Source of the DNA: JARICQ01 sp964428475
Lineage (GTDB): Bacteria; Bacillota; Clostridia; Tissierellales; Tissierellaceae
Length of the DNA: 21,215 nucleotides
NCBI GenBank assembly: GCA_964428475.1
Contig: CAYRYO010000028.1
Coordinates: forward strand, 1-21,215
Direction: 5' to 3'
Under the pieces are notes generated by a model. It ran no database searches and was not told the DNA's origin. It was given only the letters and a program-made list of their open reading frames with translations. Every line of letters starts with the position of its first letter. Position 1 is the first letter of the stretch. The translations under genes and the position numbers were made by a program. Of the stretch, positions 6,919 through 13,866 are shown in pieces.

Positions 6919-8646
6919 TTATTTTAAAGTCATTCCTTGCTTTTTATATAATGTTTCTATTAGAGATTCAATATCCTTTACCTCGATTTCTATTTTTCCA
7001 TCTTCGCCTCTAATAGAGTATTCTACTACATCTTCGCCTGCTCTTTTGCCAACAGTTATTCTAATAGGAATTCCTATTAAATCTCTATCTTTGAATTTAA
7101 CTCCAGCTCGTTCTTTTCTATCATCTAAAAGAACTTCCATTCCCTTCGATTTTAAATCTTCATATATTCTTTCTCCGAGTTCCATTTGTTCTTCATTTTT
7201 TATATTAATTATAGTTATTATAAGCTGATAAGGTGCTGTATTAAGTGGCCATTTAATTCCATCTTCATCGTGAAATTGTTCTACTACAGCCGCCATAGAT
7301 CTAGATACCCCTATTCCATAAGATCCCATTACAAATGGATTTTCTTTACCATTTTCATCTAAATAATTCGCTCCTAAGGATTCAGAGTATTTAGTTCCAA
7401 GTTGAAATATATTTCCGACTTCTATTCCTCTATCCATTTTAAGTGACTTCCCACATTGAGGACAGATATCCTTTTCCCTTACTAATAGCAGATCTTCTAC
7501 TATCTCACCTTCAAAGTCTCTACCATAATTTACATTCTTTATATGATAATCAGTTTGATTTCCACCTACAACAAGATTTTTCATCTTGCTGATTCTTGAA
7601 TCAACTATTACTTTAACATCTTTTTTCAAGTCTACAGGGCCTGTAAAACCTTTATTTGCCCCAGTGATATCTATGATTACTGATTCATCTGCCATCTCTA
7701 GTTCATGACTTCCTATTCCTAAATAATTACAAAACTTGGTTTCATTCAACTCTCTATCTCCTGGTATAACAGCTATAATAGGCTTGTCTCCTGTGACAAA
7801 CACCAATGCTTTAGCAAAGTTAGATGGCTCTACGCCAAAAAAATCTGTTAGAGCTTCTATTGTAGTTACATCTGGAGTATGTACCTTTTCCATCTCTAGA
7901 GACTCTTGACCACTTTCATCTATTTTATATATTACCTCCGCTTTCTCATCAGTAGCAGCATAGTCACAATCACTACAATAGGCAACAAGACTTTCGCCTA
8001 TATTTGACATAGCCATAAACTCATGAGATACTTTTCCTCCCATTGCACCTGTATCTCCTTGTACTACTCTATAATCCAGTTTAAGTCTATCGAATACCTT
8101 TTCATAGGCACTCCACATCTTTTTATAGGCTAATTCTAGACCTTCATCATCTACATCAAAGCTATATGCATCTTTCATTATAAACTCTCTACATCTCATA
8201 AGTCCAAATCTAGGTCTTTTTTCATCTCTGTATTTAGTTTGAATTTGATATAAATTCATTGGAAGCTGTTTATATGATTTAAGTTCCCCCTTAATTAAGT
8301 TTGTAAAATATTCTTCATGTGTAGGTCCTAGACAAAACTCTCTAGAATTTCTATCGCTTAATTTAAACATTTCAGGACCAAAGTCTTCCCATCTTTCTGT
8401 AGCTTCCCATAGTTCTCTTGGCTGTATAGCTGACATTAACAGTTCCTGCGAACCACTATTATCCATCTCTTCTCTCACTATTTGTTCTATTTTTCTTATA
8501 ACTCTATATCCTAGTGGAAGATATGAATAAATTCCACTGACAAGCTTTCTAATCATCCCTGCCCTAAGAAGCAACTGATGACTTGGTATTTCTGCCTCTG
8601 ATGGGTCTTCCCTTAAAGTTGGCATATAAAGATTTGACATACGCAT
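6919..8646 (-). CDS. proS: Prolyl-tRNA synthetase, bacterial type with editing insert
   Basis: The 575-residue class II synthetase charges tRNA-Pro. Class II motif 2 is at about 138-163 (KYRDEKRPRFGLMRCREF and following) and motif 3 is near the end of the catalytic domain (MGSYGIGVSRSMAAVVEQ). Between them, at about 225-400, lies the YbaK-like insertion that removes mischarged alanine, the mark of the bacterial type. The anticodon-binding domain follows (APYQLIITIINIKNEEQ onward). The ATG at 8646 is 8 nt from AGGAGG; a second ATG two codons later is too far from it. The proS gene follows ispF with a 37-nt gap and is followed by a terminator. It is the last gene of the ispD transcription unit. 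Confidence 0.97.
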   Translation of the reverse strand: MRMSNLYMPTLREDPSEAEIPSHQLLLRAGMIRKLVSGIYSYLPLGYRVIRKIEQIVREEMDNSGSQELLMSAIQPRELWEATERWEDFGPEMFKLSDRNSREFCLGPTHEEYFTNLIKGELKSYKQLPMNLYQIQTKYRDEKRPRFGLMRCREFIMKDAYSFDVDDEGLELAYKKMWSAYEKVFDRLKLDYRVVQGDTGAMGGKVSHEFMAMSNIGESLVAYCSDCDYAATDEKAEVIYKIDESGQESLEMEKVHTPDVTTIEALTDFFGVEPSNFAKALVFVTGDKPIIAVIPGDRELNETKFCNYLGIGSHELEMADESVIIDITGANKGFTGPVDLKKDVKVIVDSRISKMKNLVVGGNQTDYHIKNVNYGRDFEGEIVEDLLLVREKDICPQCGKSLKMDRGIEVGNIFQLGTKYSESLGANYLDENGKENPFVMGSYGIGVSRSMAAVVEQFHDEDGIKWPLNTAPYQLIITIINIKNEEQMELGERIYEDLKSKGMEVLLDDRKERAGVKFKDRDLIGIPIRITVGKRAGEDVVEYSIRGEDGKIEIEVKDIESLIETLYKKQGMTLK

Positions 8647-8683
8647 ATTAAAATTCCTCCTCGATATTTATTATATAAATCAA

Positions 8684-9163
8684 TCAATCTTCTATTCCTT
8701 CCAATAGACAAACTGAATAACTTGATATTCCTTTTTCTTCTCCTACAAATCCAAGTTTTTCTGTTGTAGTAGCTTTTATTCCTATATTAGCTATCGATGT
8801 ATCCAATACTTGACTGATATTTTTCCTCATCTCAGATATAAAACCAGCTAATTTAGGTCTTTCAGCTGCAATTGTAGCATCTATATTTCCTATCTTGTAA
8901 TTATTTTCATTCATTATGTTTTTTACACATGCTAAAAGATATAAACTCGATATATCTTTGTATTTCTTGTCTGTATCTGGAAAGTGATATCCTATATCTC
9001 CCATAGCCATAGCACCCAAGATACTATCCATAATAGCATGTACCAAGACATCCGCATCCGAATGACCTAGAAGTCCTGTCTCATGTGATATTTCTACTCC
9101 ACCTAGTATTAACTTTCTATCTTCAACCAATTGATGTACATCATATCCAAATCCAATTCTCAT
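8684..9163 (-). CDS. ispF: 2-C-methyl-D-erythritol 2,4-cyclodiphosphate synthase
   Basis: This enzyme closes the 2,4-cyclodiphosphate ring in the MEP (non-mevalonate) route to isoprenoids. The 159-residue length is standard for the trimeric enzyme. The metal ligands are visible as D8 and H10 (RIGFGYDVHQL) and H42 (GHSDADVLVHAIMDSILGA). The family block GDIGYHFPDTD follows, and TTTEKLGFVGEEKGI near the C-terminus matches the conserved TTTExLGFxGrxEGI segment that contacts the cytidine nucleotide. An AGGTG ribosome site lies 6 nt before the ATG. It is directly downstream of ispD, the enzyme two steps earlier in the same pathway, with a 55-nt gap lacking a clear terminator. Confidence 0.97.
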   Translation of the reverse strand: MRIGFGYDVHQLVEDRKLILGGVEISHETGLLGHSDADVLVHAIMDSILGAMAMGDIGYHFPDTDKKYKDISSLYLLACVKNIMNENNYKIGNIDATIAAERPKLAGFISEMRKNISQVLDTSIANIGIKATTTEKLGFVGEEKGISSYSVCLLEGIED

Positions 9164-9218
9164 ATTGTCACCTACACATTTTTAAAATTTCTATATACTT
9201 AATTATATAGTTAGAACA

Positions 9219-9953
9219 TTATCTAGTTTGAAATAAAAATTCTCTTCCTTTAAAGGCACTGTCTTTAAACAACGATTCTGCTATAATTATATCCTCTGGA
9301 GTCGTTATCTTTATGTTTTTGTAACTTCCCATTATCATTTCAACTTTATATCCTGCCATTTCAACTATAGAGCTATCATCTGTCCCCGAGTATCTCTTCT
9401 TTATGGCATTATCATATCCCTTTATAAGTATACTTTTAAAAAAACACTGGGGGGTTTGAGCTGCCCATAAAGCGGATCTATTTGGTGTATCGTCAACTGT
9501 ATTATCAGGGTTTACAACTTTTATGGTGTCTGTAACAGGGACTCCTATGACACAAGCACCAAAATCAAGCACTCCTTTAATTCCATCTTCTATATTTTTT
9601 ATTTCTACAAAGGGTCTAGCTCCATCATGTGTCAACACTATATCAGTTTTTTCATTCAAAGCCAATATTCCATTATAAACAGAATCTTGTCTTTCCTTAC
9701 CACCTCTAATTATATTACTTACTTTTTTAAATCTATATCTTTTAACTATTTCTTTTCTACAATATTCAATTTCTTCTTCTTTTGATACTATTATTATTTC
9801 ATCAATATATCTGCATTTTTCAAATTTTTCTATTGTATGAGCCAATATAGGTTTTCCGTCAATCCATATAAATTGTTTGTTTATCTTACTTCCCATTCTA
9901 TTACTCATTCCTGCAGCTGCAATAATTACAGATATATGGTGTCCTTTATACAT
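9219..9953 (-). CDS. ispD: 2-C-methyl-D-erythritol 4-phosphate cytidylyltransferase
   Basis: The enzyme transfers CMP from CTP to methylerythritol phosphate, the third step of the MEP isoprenoid pathway. The nucleotide-binding loop IIAAAGMSNRMGSKINKQF begins at residue 10, with the conserved Arg and Lys (R19, K26). THDGARPF, VPVTDTIK and WAAQTPQCF are family motifs of the active site. At 244 residues it is slightly longer than many IspD proteins (about 230). It has a GAGAGGTGAT ribosome site and a strong extended -10 promoter right upstream. It starts a unit with ispF and proS. Confidence 0.96.
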   Translation of the reverse strand: MYKGHHISVIIAAAGMSNRMGSKINKQFIWIDGKPILAHTIEKFEKCRYIDEIIIVSKEEEIEYCRKEIVKRYRFKKVSNIIRGGKERQDSVYNGILALNEKTDIVLTHDGARPFVEIKNIEDGIKGVLDFGACVIGVPVTDTIKVVNPDNTVDDTPNRSALWAAQTPQCFFKSILIKGYDNAIKKRYSGTDDSSIVEMAGYKVEMIMGSYKNIKITTPEDIIIAESLFKDSAFKGREFLFQTR

Positions 9954-9972
9954 CTTATCACCTCTCCTAGGT

Positions 9973-10002
9973 ATTATAGCATATTATCTGCAAAATAAAC
10001 AA
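9973..10002 (-). promoter_or_regulatory. Promoter for ispD-ispF-proS with extended -10
   Basis: Minus-strand -35 TTGTTT (9997-10002) is 18 nt from -10 TATAAT (9973-9978), which carries the upstream TGC of an extended -10 element. It lies just downstream of the yacL terminator. The predicted start is only about 13 nt before the ispD ATG, so the ribosome site would be almost at the 5' end of the mRNA. Confidence 0.65.
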
Positions 10003-10013
10003 TGATTATCGCA

Positions 10014-10041
10014 CAAAAACAAAAGACCCTATAGGGTCTTT
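10014..10041 (-). terminator. Rho-independent terminator of carD-yacL
   Basis: A perfect 20-nt inverted repeat, AAAGACCCTA / TAGGGTCTTT (10022-10041), is followed on the minus strand by TTTTGTTTTTG. The hairpin begins within the yacL stop codon. Confidence 0.88.
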
Positions 10042-11134
10042 ATACAGCTTTATCTATCATCGACTTAGGCTTTGCAAATATCATCCTGCCTGCAGAAGTT
10101 TGAAGTACAGAAGTAACTACTACATCTATTGTTTCTCCTATAAACTTTCTTCCGCTTTCAACTACTATCATAGTTCCATCATCTAAGTATGCAAGACCTT
10201 GATTTAATTCCTTTCCATCTTTGACCACTTGCACTATCATTTGTTCCCCAGGTAGTACAACAGGCTTTACAGAATTTGCTAGATCATTTATATTTAATAC
10301 AGGTATGCTCTGAACTTCAGCTACTTTGTTTAAATTGTAATCATTTGTAATTACTCTTCCTTCAAACTGCTGAGTAAGCTTTAACAGTTTTGAATCTACT
10401 TCTTTTACATCATCAAATTTACTATCATTGATGATTACCTCAATATCGACTTCTTTTTGAATCTTGTGTAAAATATCCAGTCCTCTTCTTCCCCTATTTC
10501 TCTTTAATGAATCGGAAGAATCTGCTATATGTTGGAGTTCTTCCAATACAAACTCTGGAATTATAAGAGGTCCTTCTATGAATCCAGTCTTACAAATATC
10601 CAAAATCCTACCATCTATAATAACAGAAGTATCCAGTATTTTAGGAAATGAACCTTGTACTGTTTTTGTCTTTTCTTTTGAATTTTTTTTCAAATTGTTG
10701 AATGTAGTGTAAATATCCTCTTTTCTTCTATGTGGTATAGTAAGTCCAAGATATCCAAGTATAATATAAAAAACAATAGAAACTACTACATCTAAGTATG
10801 GTATACCTATACTAGATAGTGGCTGAGACAATAAAAATGCAATCACAAGCCCTACTATAAGCCCAATAGACGAAACCGCTATATCATAAGCTGAAAACTT
10901 CTCCAATTCTCTTTCAATCAGTTTTATAATCTTTCTACCTCGATTAATTATTTTTTGCGATAATAAAAAAGAAATAATTCCAAAAGTCAGTGAAGTTCCT
11001 ATATATAAAGACAAACTAACCCAACCTCCTGATGTAGCTTTTATGATTCCTAAATTTATAAATGTTGTTATAAGACTATAACCTAAAAGAGAACCAAGTA
11101 AACCTATAATAACTTTGACAATCTTATAAAACAT
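10040..11134 (-). CDS. yacL: Membrane-anchored PIN-TRAM domain protein, YacL family
   Basis: The 364-residue protein matches B. subtilis YacL in architecture and length. Four hydrophobic segments (about 6-30, 40-62, 86-104 and 113-132) are followed by a cytoplasmic PIN nuclease domain (about 165-285) with acidic residues D168 (ILDTSVIIDGR), D220, D247 and D265 (VITNDYNL), then a TRAM RNA-binding domain (about 293-355, from LPGEQMIVQVVKDG). It is presumably a membrane-tethered RNase, but the substrate is unknown. I placed the start at the ATG 11134, directly after GAGGAGGTGAAATA; an open frame extends 25 codons upstream but passes through this ribosome site. A TATAAT (11150-11155) just before the site hints at an extra promoter (weak -35 TTTACG). 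It is co-transcribed with carD. Confidence 0.93.
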   Translation of the reverse strand: MFYKIVKVIIGLLGSLLGYSLITTFINLGIIKATSGGWVSLSLYIGTSLTFGIISFLLSQKIINRGRKIIKLIERELEKFSAYDIAVSSIGLIVGLVIAFLLSQPLSSIGIPYLDVVVSIVFYIILGYLGLTIPHRRKEDIYTTFNNLKKNSKEKTKTVQGSFPKILDTSVIIDGRILDICKTGFIEGPLIIPEFVLEELQHIADSSDSLKRNRGRRGLDILHKIQKEVDIEVIINDSKFDDVKEVDSKLLKLTQQFEGRVITNDYNLNKVAEVQSIPVLNINDLANSVKPVVLPGEQMIVQVVKDGKELNQGLAYLDDGTMIVVESGRKFIGETIDVVVTSVLQTSAGRMIFAKPKSMIDKAV

Positions 11135-11221
11135 TATTTCACCTCCTCTATTATATATATTTCCAAATACACGTAAAATTAAACCTATCTTTTTTTTATT
11201 TAGAGGCAAAATTTTATGTTT

Positions 11222-11770
11222 TTATTCTTCTACTTCCTGTAAATCTTCTAGTTTTTCCAATTTCTCAGACTCCTCACTTGATTGTGGAGCTTGATATTCG
11301 ATTGCTTCTACTACTATTTTCTCAACATTTTCTATATCAGTATCTGTGACTAATACCATTTCTGATAATAGCATTTGCTTTGCTGAACTTAGCATCTTTC
11401 TTTCTCCCGTAGAAAGTCCCTTTTCTGTATCTAGCATCAATAAGTTTCTAACTACAGCTGCTATTTCAAATATGTCTCCTGATTTAATTCTATCCATATT
11501 AGCTCTATACCTTCTATTCCAATTTTGAGGCATAGCTGATTTATCATCCCTGAGTATTGACATTACCGCTTTAAAATCATCTTCACCAATTATATCCCTT
11601 ACGCCTACATCTTCAACATTATCTACAGGTACCATTACCTTCATATCACCTATAGGCATTCTCATAACAAAATACTTTCTCTTTTCTCCTAAAATTTCTT
11701 TTTCTTCTATGCCTTCTATTACACCAGCACCATGCATTGGGTATACAATTTTATCGCCAATTTTAAACAT
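11222..11770 (-). CDS. CarD/CdnL-type transcription regulator
   Basis: The 182-residue protein begins FKIGDKIVYPMHGAGVIEGI, the hallmark of the Tudor-like RNA-polymerase-interacting domain of CarD/CdnL. The C-terminal helical DNA-binding part contains the conserved Trp in PQNWNRRYRANMDRIKSGD. Such proteins bind the RNA polymerase beta subunit and steady the open complex at promoters, often of rRNA genes. The last 25 residues form a Glu-rich tail (SSEESEKLEKLEDLQEVEE). The start is the ATG at 11770, 7 nt after GGGAGG; an upstream in-frame ATG at 11785 overlaps that site and would add only MGGFY. Two good tandem promoters precede it and yacL follows. Confidence 0.92.
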   Translation of the reverse strand: MFKIGDKIVYPMHGAGVIEGIEEKEILGEKRKYFVMRMPIGDMKVMVPVDNVEDVGVRDIIGEDDFKAVMSILRDDKSAMPQNWNRRYRANMDRIKSGDIFEIAAVVRNLLMLDTEKGLSTGERKMLSSAKQMLLSEMVLVTDTDIENVEKIVVEAIEYQAPQSSEESEKLEKLEDLQEVEE

Positions 11771-11801
11771 ATAAAAACCTCCCATTTTACTTATAATTAA
11801 T

Positions 11802-11830
11802 ATTATACAGTATTAGATGTTGATTGTAAA
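11802..11830 (-). promoter_or_regulatory. carD proximal promoter (P2)
   Basis: Minus-strand -35 TTTACA (11825-11830), 17-nt spacer, -10 TATAAT (11802-11807). It lies 31 nt upstream of the carD start codon. The match to the housekeeping consensus is very good. Confidence 0.75.
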
Positions 11831-11836
11831 GTTTAC

Positions 11837-11865
11837 ATTCTACCATAGATATAATTGCTAGTCAA
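11837..11865 (-). promoter_or_regulatory. carD distal promoter (P1)
   Basis: Minus-strand -35 TTGACT (11860-11865), 17-nt spacer, -10 TAGAAT (11837-11842). It lies 35 nt upstream of P2, so the carD-yacL unit would have two start sites. It diverges from the plus-strand promoter at 11909-11938. Confidence 0.75.
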
Positions 11866-11908
11866 CTAGATAAATCTAAATATTATTGAAAAAAATCCAT
11901 ATAAATAT

Positions 11909-11938
11909 TTGACAACGACTTGTCCTAGTAAGTATAAT
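11909..11938 (+). promoter_or_regulatory. Promoter of the plus-strand 138-codon gene
   Basis: Plus-strand -35 TTGACA (11909-11914) and -10 TATAAT (11933-11938), both perfect, with an 18-nt spacer. The start would be near 11945, giving a leader of about 34 nt with AGGAG at 11966-11970. The -35 boxes of this promoter and carD P1 are 43 nt apart. Confidence 0.82.
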
Positions 11939-11978
11939 GAGAATATAACAAATAACCTTACTGACAGGAGTTGAAAAT

Positions 11979-12395
11979 ATGAGTGATATTATCACTAATA
12001 CTGAAAATAATATCTTATGTAATAATTTCCAAGAACAAGTCTCTCATGTCCTTATAAGACATAAAAGTATATTAGATATAATGACCAAACTCGATGAGTA
12101 CAATTCTCGTATAAATAGAGCTGTAGCTAAATCTGTAACTTCTTGCGGCTGTATATCTATACACGCTACAAAACAAGATTACAGCAAGGAATCATTTGAG
12201 GATAATTTAGAAACAGTTAAAAGTCATCTAGAAGGTAACATATGTGATGGTTGTAAAGAAACCTTAGAAAAAGAAATAGGTTCATATGTATTTTATTTAG
12301 CAGCTATTTGCAATACATTGGACTTAAACCTGCAAGATCTACTACAAAAAGAATATGAAACCATTAAAACCCTAGGAATATTTAGTTTAAAATAG
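11979..12395 (+). CDS. Uncharacterised helical protein with CGC and CxxC cysteine motifs
   Basis: This 138-residue protein is the only gene on the plus strand. It has AGGAG 8 nt before the ATG, a perfect promoter and a terminator, so it is a real single-gene unit. It looks cytoplasmic and mostly helical. Visible blocks are VSHVLIRHKSILDIMTKLDE (21-40), SRINRAVAKSVTSCGC (43-58), ICDGC (88-92) and EIGSYVFYLAAICNTLDLNL (99-118), ending TLGIFSLK. I recall similar proteins of unknown function in clostridial genomes. The CGC and CDGC pairs (C56, C58, C89, C92) could bind zinc or be redox-active. The EIGxxxFYLAAxxN helix recalls MazG-like nucleotide pyrophosphatases, but the usual acidic residue after the Gly is Ser here. 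The SCGC motif alone resembles DUF1573, though the rest does not. Function unknown. Confidence 0.88.
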   Translation: MSDIITNTENNILCNNFQEQVSHVLIRHKSILDIMTKLDEYNSRINRAVAKSVTSCGCISIHATKQDYSKESFEDNLETVKSHLEGNICDGCKETLEKEIGSYVFYLAAICNTLDLNLQDLLQKEYETIKTLGIFSLK

Positions 12396-12422
12396 TCTAT
12401 CTTCTATTTAAAACTTTATTAG

Positions 12423-12450
12423 ATTAAAGGGCTAATCTTAGCCCTTTAAT
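12423..12450. terminator. Bidirectional terminator between the plus-strand gene and radA
   Basis: A perfect inverted repeat of 13-nt arms, ATTAAAGGGCTAA / TTAGCCCTTTAAT, has a TC centre. It lies 27 nt after the stop of the plus-strand gene and touches the radA stop codon (12450-12452). The following tracts are T-rich but weak on both sides (AATTATTT on plus). It would end two convergent transcripts. Confidence 0.8.
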
Positions 12451-13823
12451 TATTTAAACAAATGAAAAATCACATCACGCAGTTTCTCACTTTCAATTAT
12501 CTTAAGTGTCTTTGTCACGATAGATTTCACACTATCTGGTGCAACATAAACAGTTTTAAAACCCATTCTATCTAGTTCCCTTAATCTGGTCTCTAAAGAT
12601 GGAACTTTTTTAAGTTCACCAGTTAATCCCACATCTGCAATAAACACTGTACTATTTGGTATACCTATACCTTTGACCGACGACACTATGCTCATAAGCA
12701 CAGCTAGATTTGAAGCTTGTTCCTTTAATTTCATACCACCAGTGGTCTTTATTACAACATTTTTATCATATAATTTTATATTTCCTCTTTGTTCTATTAT
12801 AGAAATAAGAGTATTTAATTGTTCCCTTTTCATACATTCTCCTATTCTCGAAGGATATGGCATAAAAGAATGCGATACAAGACTTTCTATCTCTAATATA
12901 ACAGGTCTTGTCCCTTCTCTTACTACCGTAATAGAACTCCCTGGTACTTGACTACTATTTTCCCTTGAAGTCATAAAGTATTCAGAAGGATTGTCAATAG
13001 AGACCATTCCCTTGTCAGTAATATAAAAAAATCCCATCTCTCCAGTTGAACCATACCTATTTTTTGTAGTGAGTAGTGTTCTAAGTTCTTCTCCACTTTC
13101 ACCTTCAATTAGAAGCACTGTATCTACCAAATGCTCAAGTGCTCTTACTCCTGCTATTTCATCTTCTTTTGTCATTTGTCCTACCAATATAACAGCTCTC
13201 GGTCTCTCTATGTCTTTTGCTATTTTTACAAGGGCATTTGCACATTCCATTGTCTGAGTAGGAGAGCCTGCTCTAGAGTTTGAAAATTCATATAATGTAA
13301 ATGTCTGTATACTATCTATAATAATTATATCTGGATCAATTTCTTCTACATTAAAAAGAACATTGTCCAAGCTATTATCAGAAACCACCCAAACATCCCT
13401 GCTTACCTTTTCTGTTATTCTATCTGCCCTGTTTTTAATTTGAGATTCACTTTCTTCTCCAGACGCATATAAGACTTTTAACCCTGAGTTTGCTAAATCA
13501 TTAGCTACTTGTAAAAGCAATGTAGATTTCCCAGCACCCGGTTTTGCAGATAAAAGAGTGATGGAATCCTTAACTATTCCACCACCCATGACTCTATTGA
13601 ATTCATTTATACTAGTGATTATTCTATCACTATTTGAACTCTTTACATCTTGCAATCTTAAAATAGGTCTTGTTTTAACTGCTTTCCTATCTTTAGAGTT
13701 CTTTTTATTTTCAATTACAACTTCTTTTATGCTATTCCAAGTATTGCACTCTGGACATTTTCCCATATGCCCACTAGTTTGATATCCACATTCTTCACAT
13801 ATATAAGCTGTTTTTTTCTTCAT
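12450..13823 (-). CDS. radA: DNA repair protein RadA (Sms)
   Basis: The 457-residue RecA-like ATPase helps process recombination intermediates by driving branch migration. In order: an N-terminal zinc finger (C9, C12, C23, C26), Walker A KPGAGKST (94-101), the RadA-specific KNRYG motif (near residue 255) and a C-terminal Lon-protease-like domain that lacks proteolysis in this family. In the P-loop the first Gly of the common GxPGxGKST is Ala, which still fits the general Walker A pattern. The start is the ATG at 13823, 5 nt after GGAGG; an open frame from an upstream TTG runs through that site and was not used. It follows clpC, with a strong hairpin between them, and ends at the shared terminator. 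The usual downstream partner disA is not present. Confidence 0.95.
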   Translation of the reverse strand: MKKKTAYICEECGYQTSGHMGKCPECNTWNSIKEVVIENKKNSKDRKAVKTRPILRLQDVKSSNSDRIITSINEFNRVMGGGIVKDSITLLSAKPGAGKSTLLLQVANDLANSGLKVLYASGEESESQIKNRADRITEKVSRDVWVVSDNSLDNVLFNVEEIDPDIIIIDSIQTFTLYEFSNSRAGSPTQTMECANALVKIAKDIERPRAVILVGQMTKEDEIAGVRALEHLVDTVLLIEGESGEELRTLLTTKNRYGSTGEMGFFYITDKGMVSIDNPSEYFMTSRENSSQVPGSSITVVREGTRPVILEIESLVSHSFMPYPSRIGECMKREQLNTLISIIEQRGNIKLYDKNVVIKTTGGMKLKEQASNLAVLMSIVSSVKGIGIPNSTVFIADVGLTGELKKVPSLETRLRELDRMGFKTVYVAPDSVKSIVTKTLKIIESEKLRDVIFHLFK

Positions 13824-13837
13824 GTTTTCCTCCAAAT

Positions 13838-13865
13838 ATTATAGGAAGGAGCTCCTCCCTATAAT
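13838..13865 (-). promoter_or_regulatory. Hairpin in the clpC-radA intergenic RNA
   Basis: A 28-nt inverted repeat with 14-nt arms (minus strand ATTATAGGGAGGAG / CTCCTTCCTATAAT) has one mismatch that is a G-U pair in RNA. It starts 1 nt after the clpC stop codon and ends just before the radA ribosome site GGAGG. There is no run of U strong enough for a normal terminator. It may be a weak attenuator, an mRNA processing or stability element, or a structure that competes for the radA ribosome site. Confidence 0.6.
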
Positions 13866-13866
13866 T

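Noticed and set aside
11135..11209. Twenty-five extra N-terminal codons on YacL.
   Set aside because: The extension runs through a perfect GAGGAGGTG ribosome site, and the resulting protein would exceed the family length.
11979..12395. Calling the plus-strand gene a DUF1573 protein or an active MazG pyrophosphatase.
   Set aside because: Only the SCGC tetrapeptide fits the first, and the acidic metal-binding pattern of the second is incomplete.
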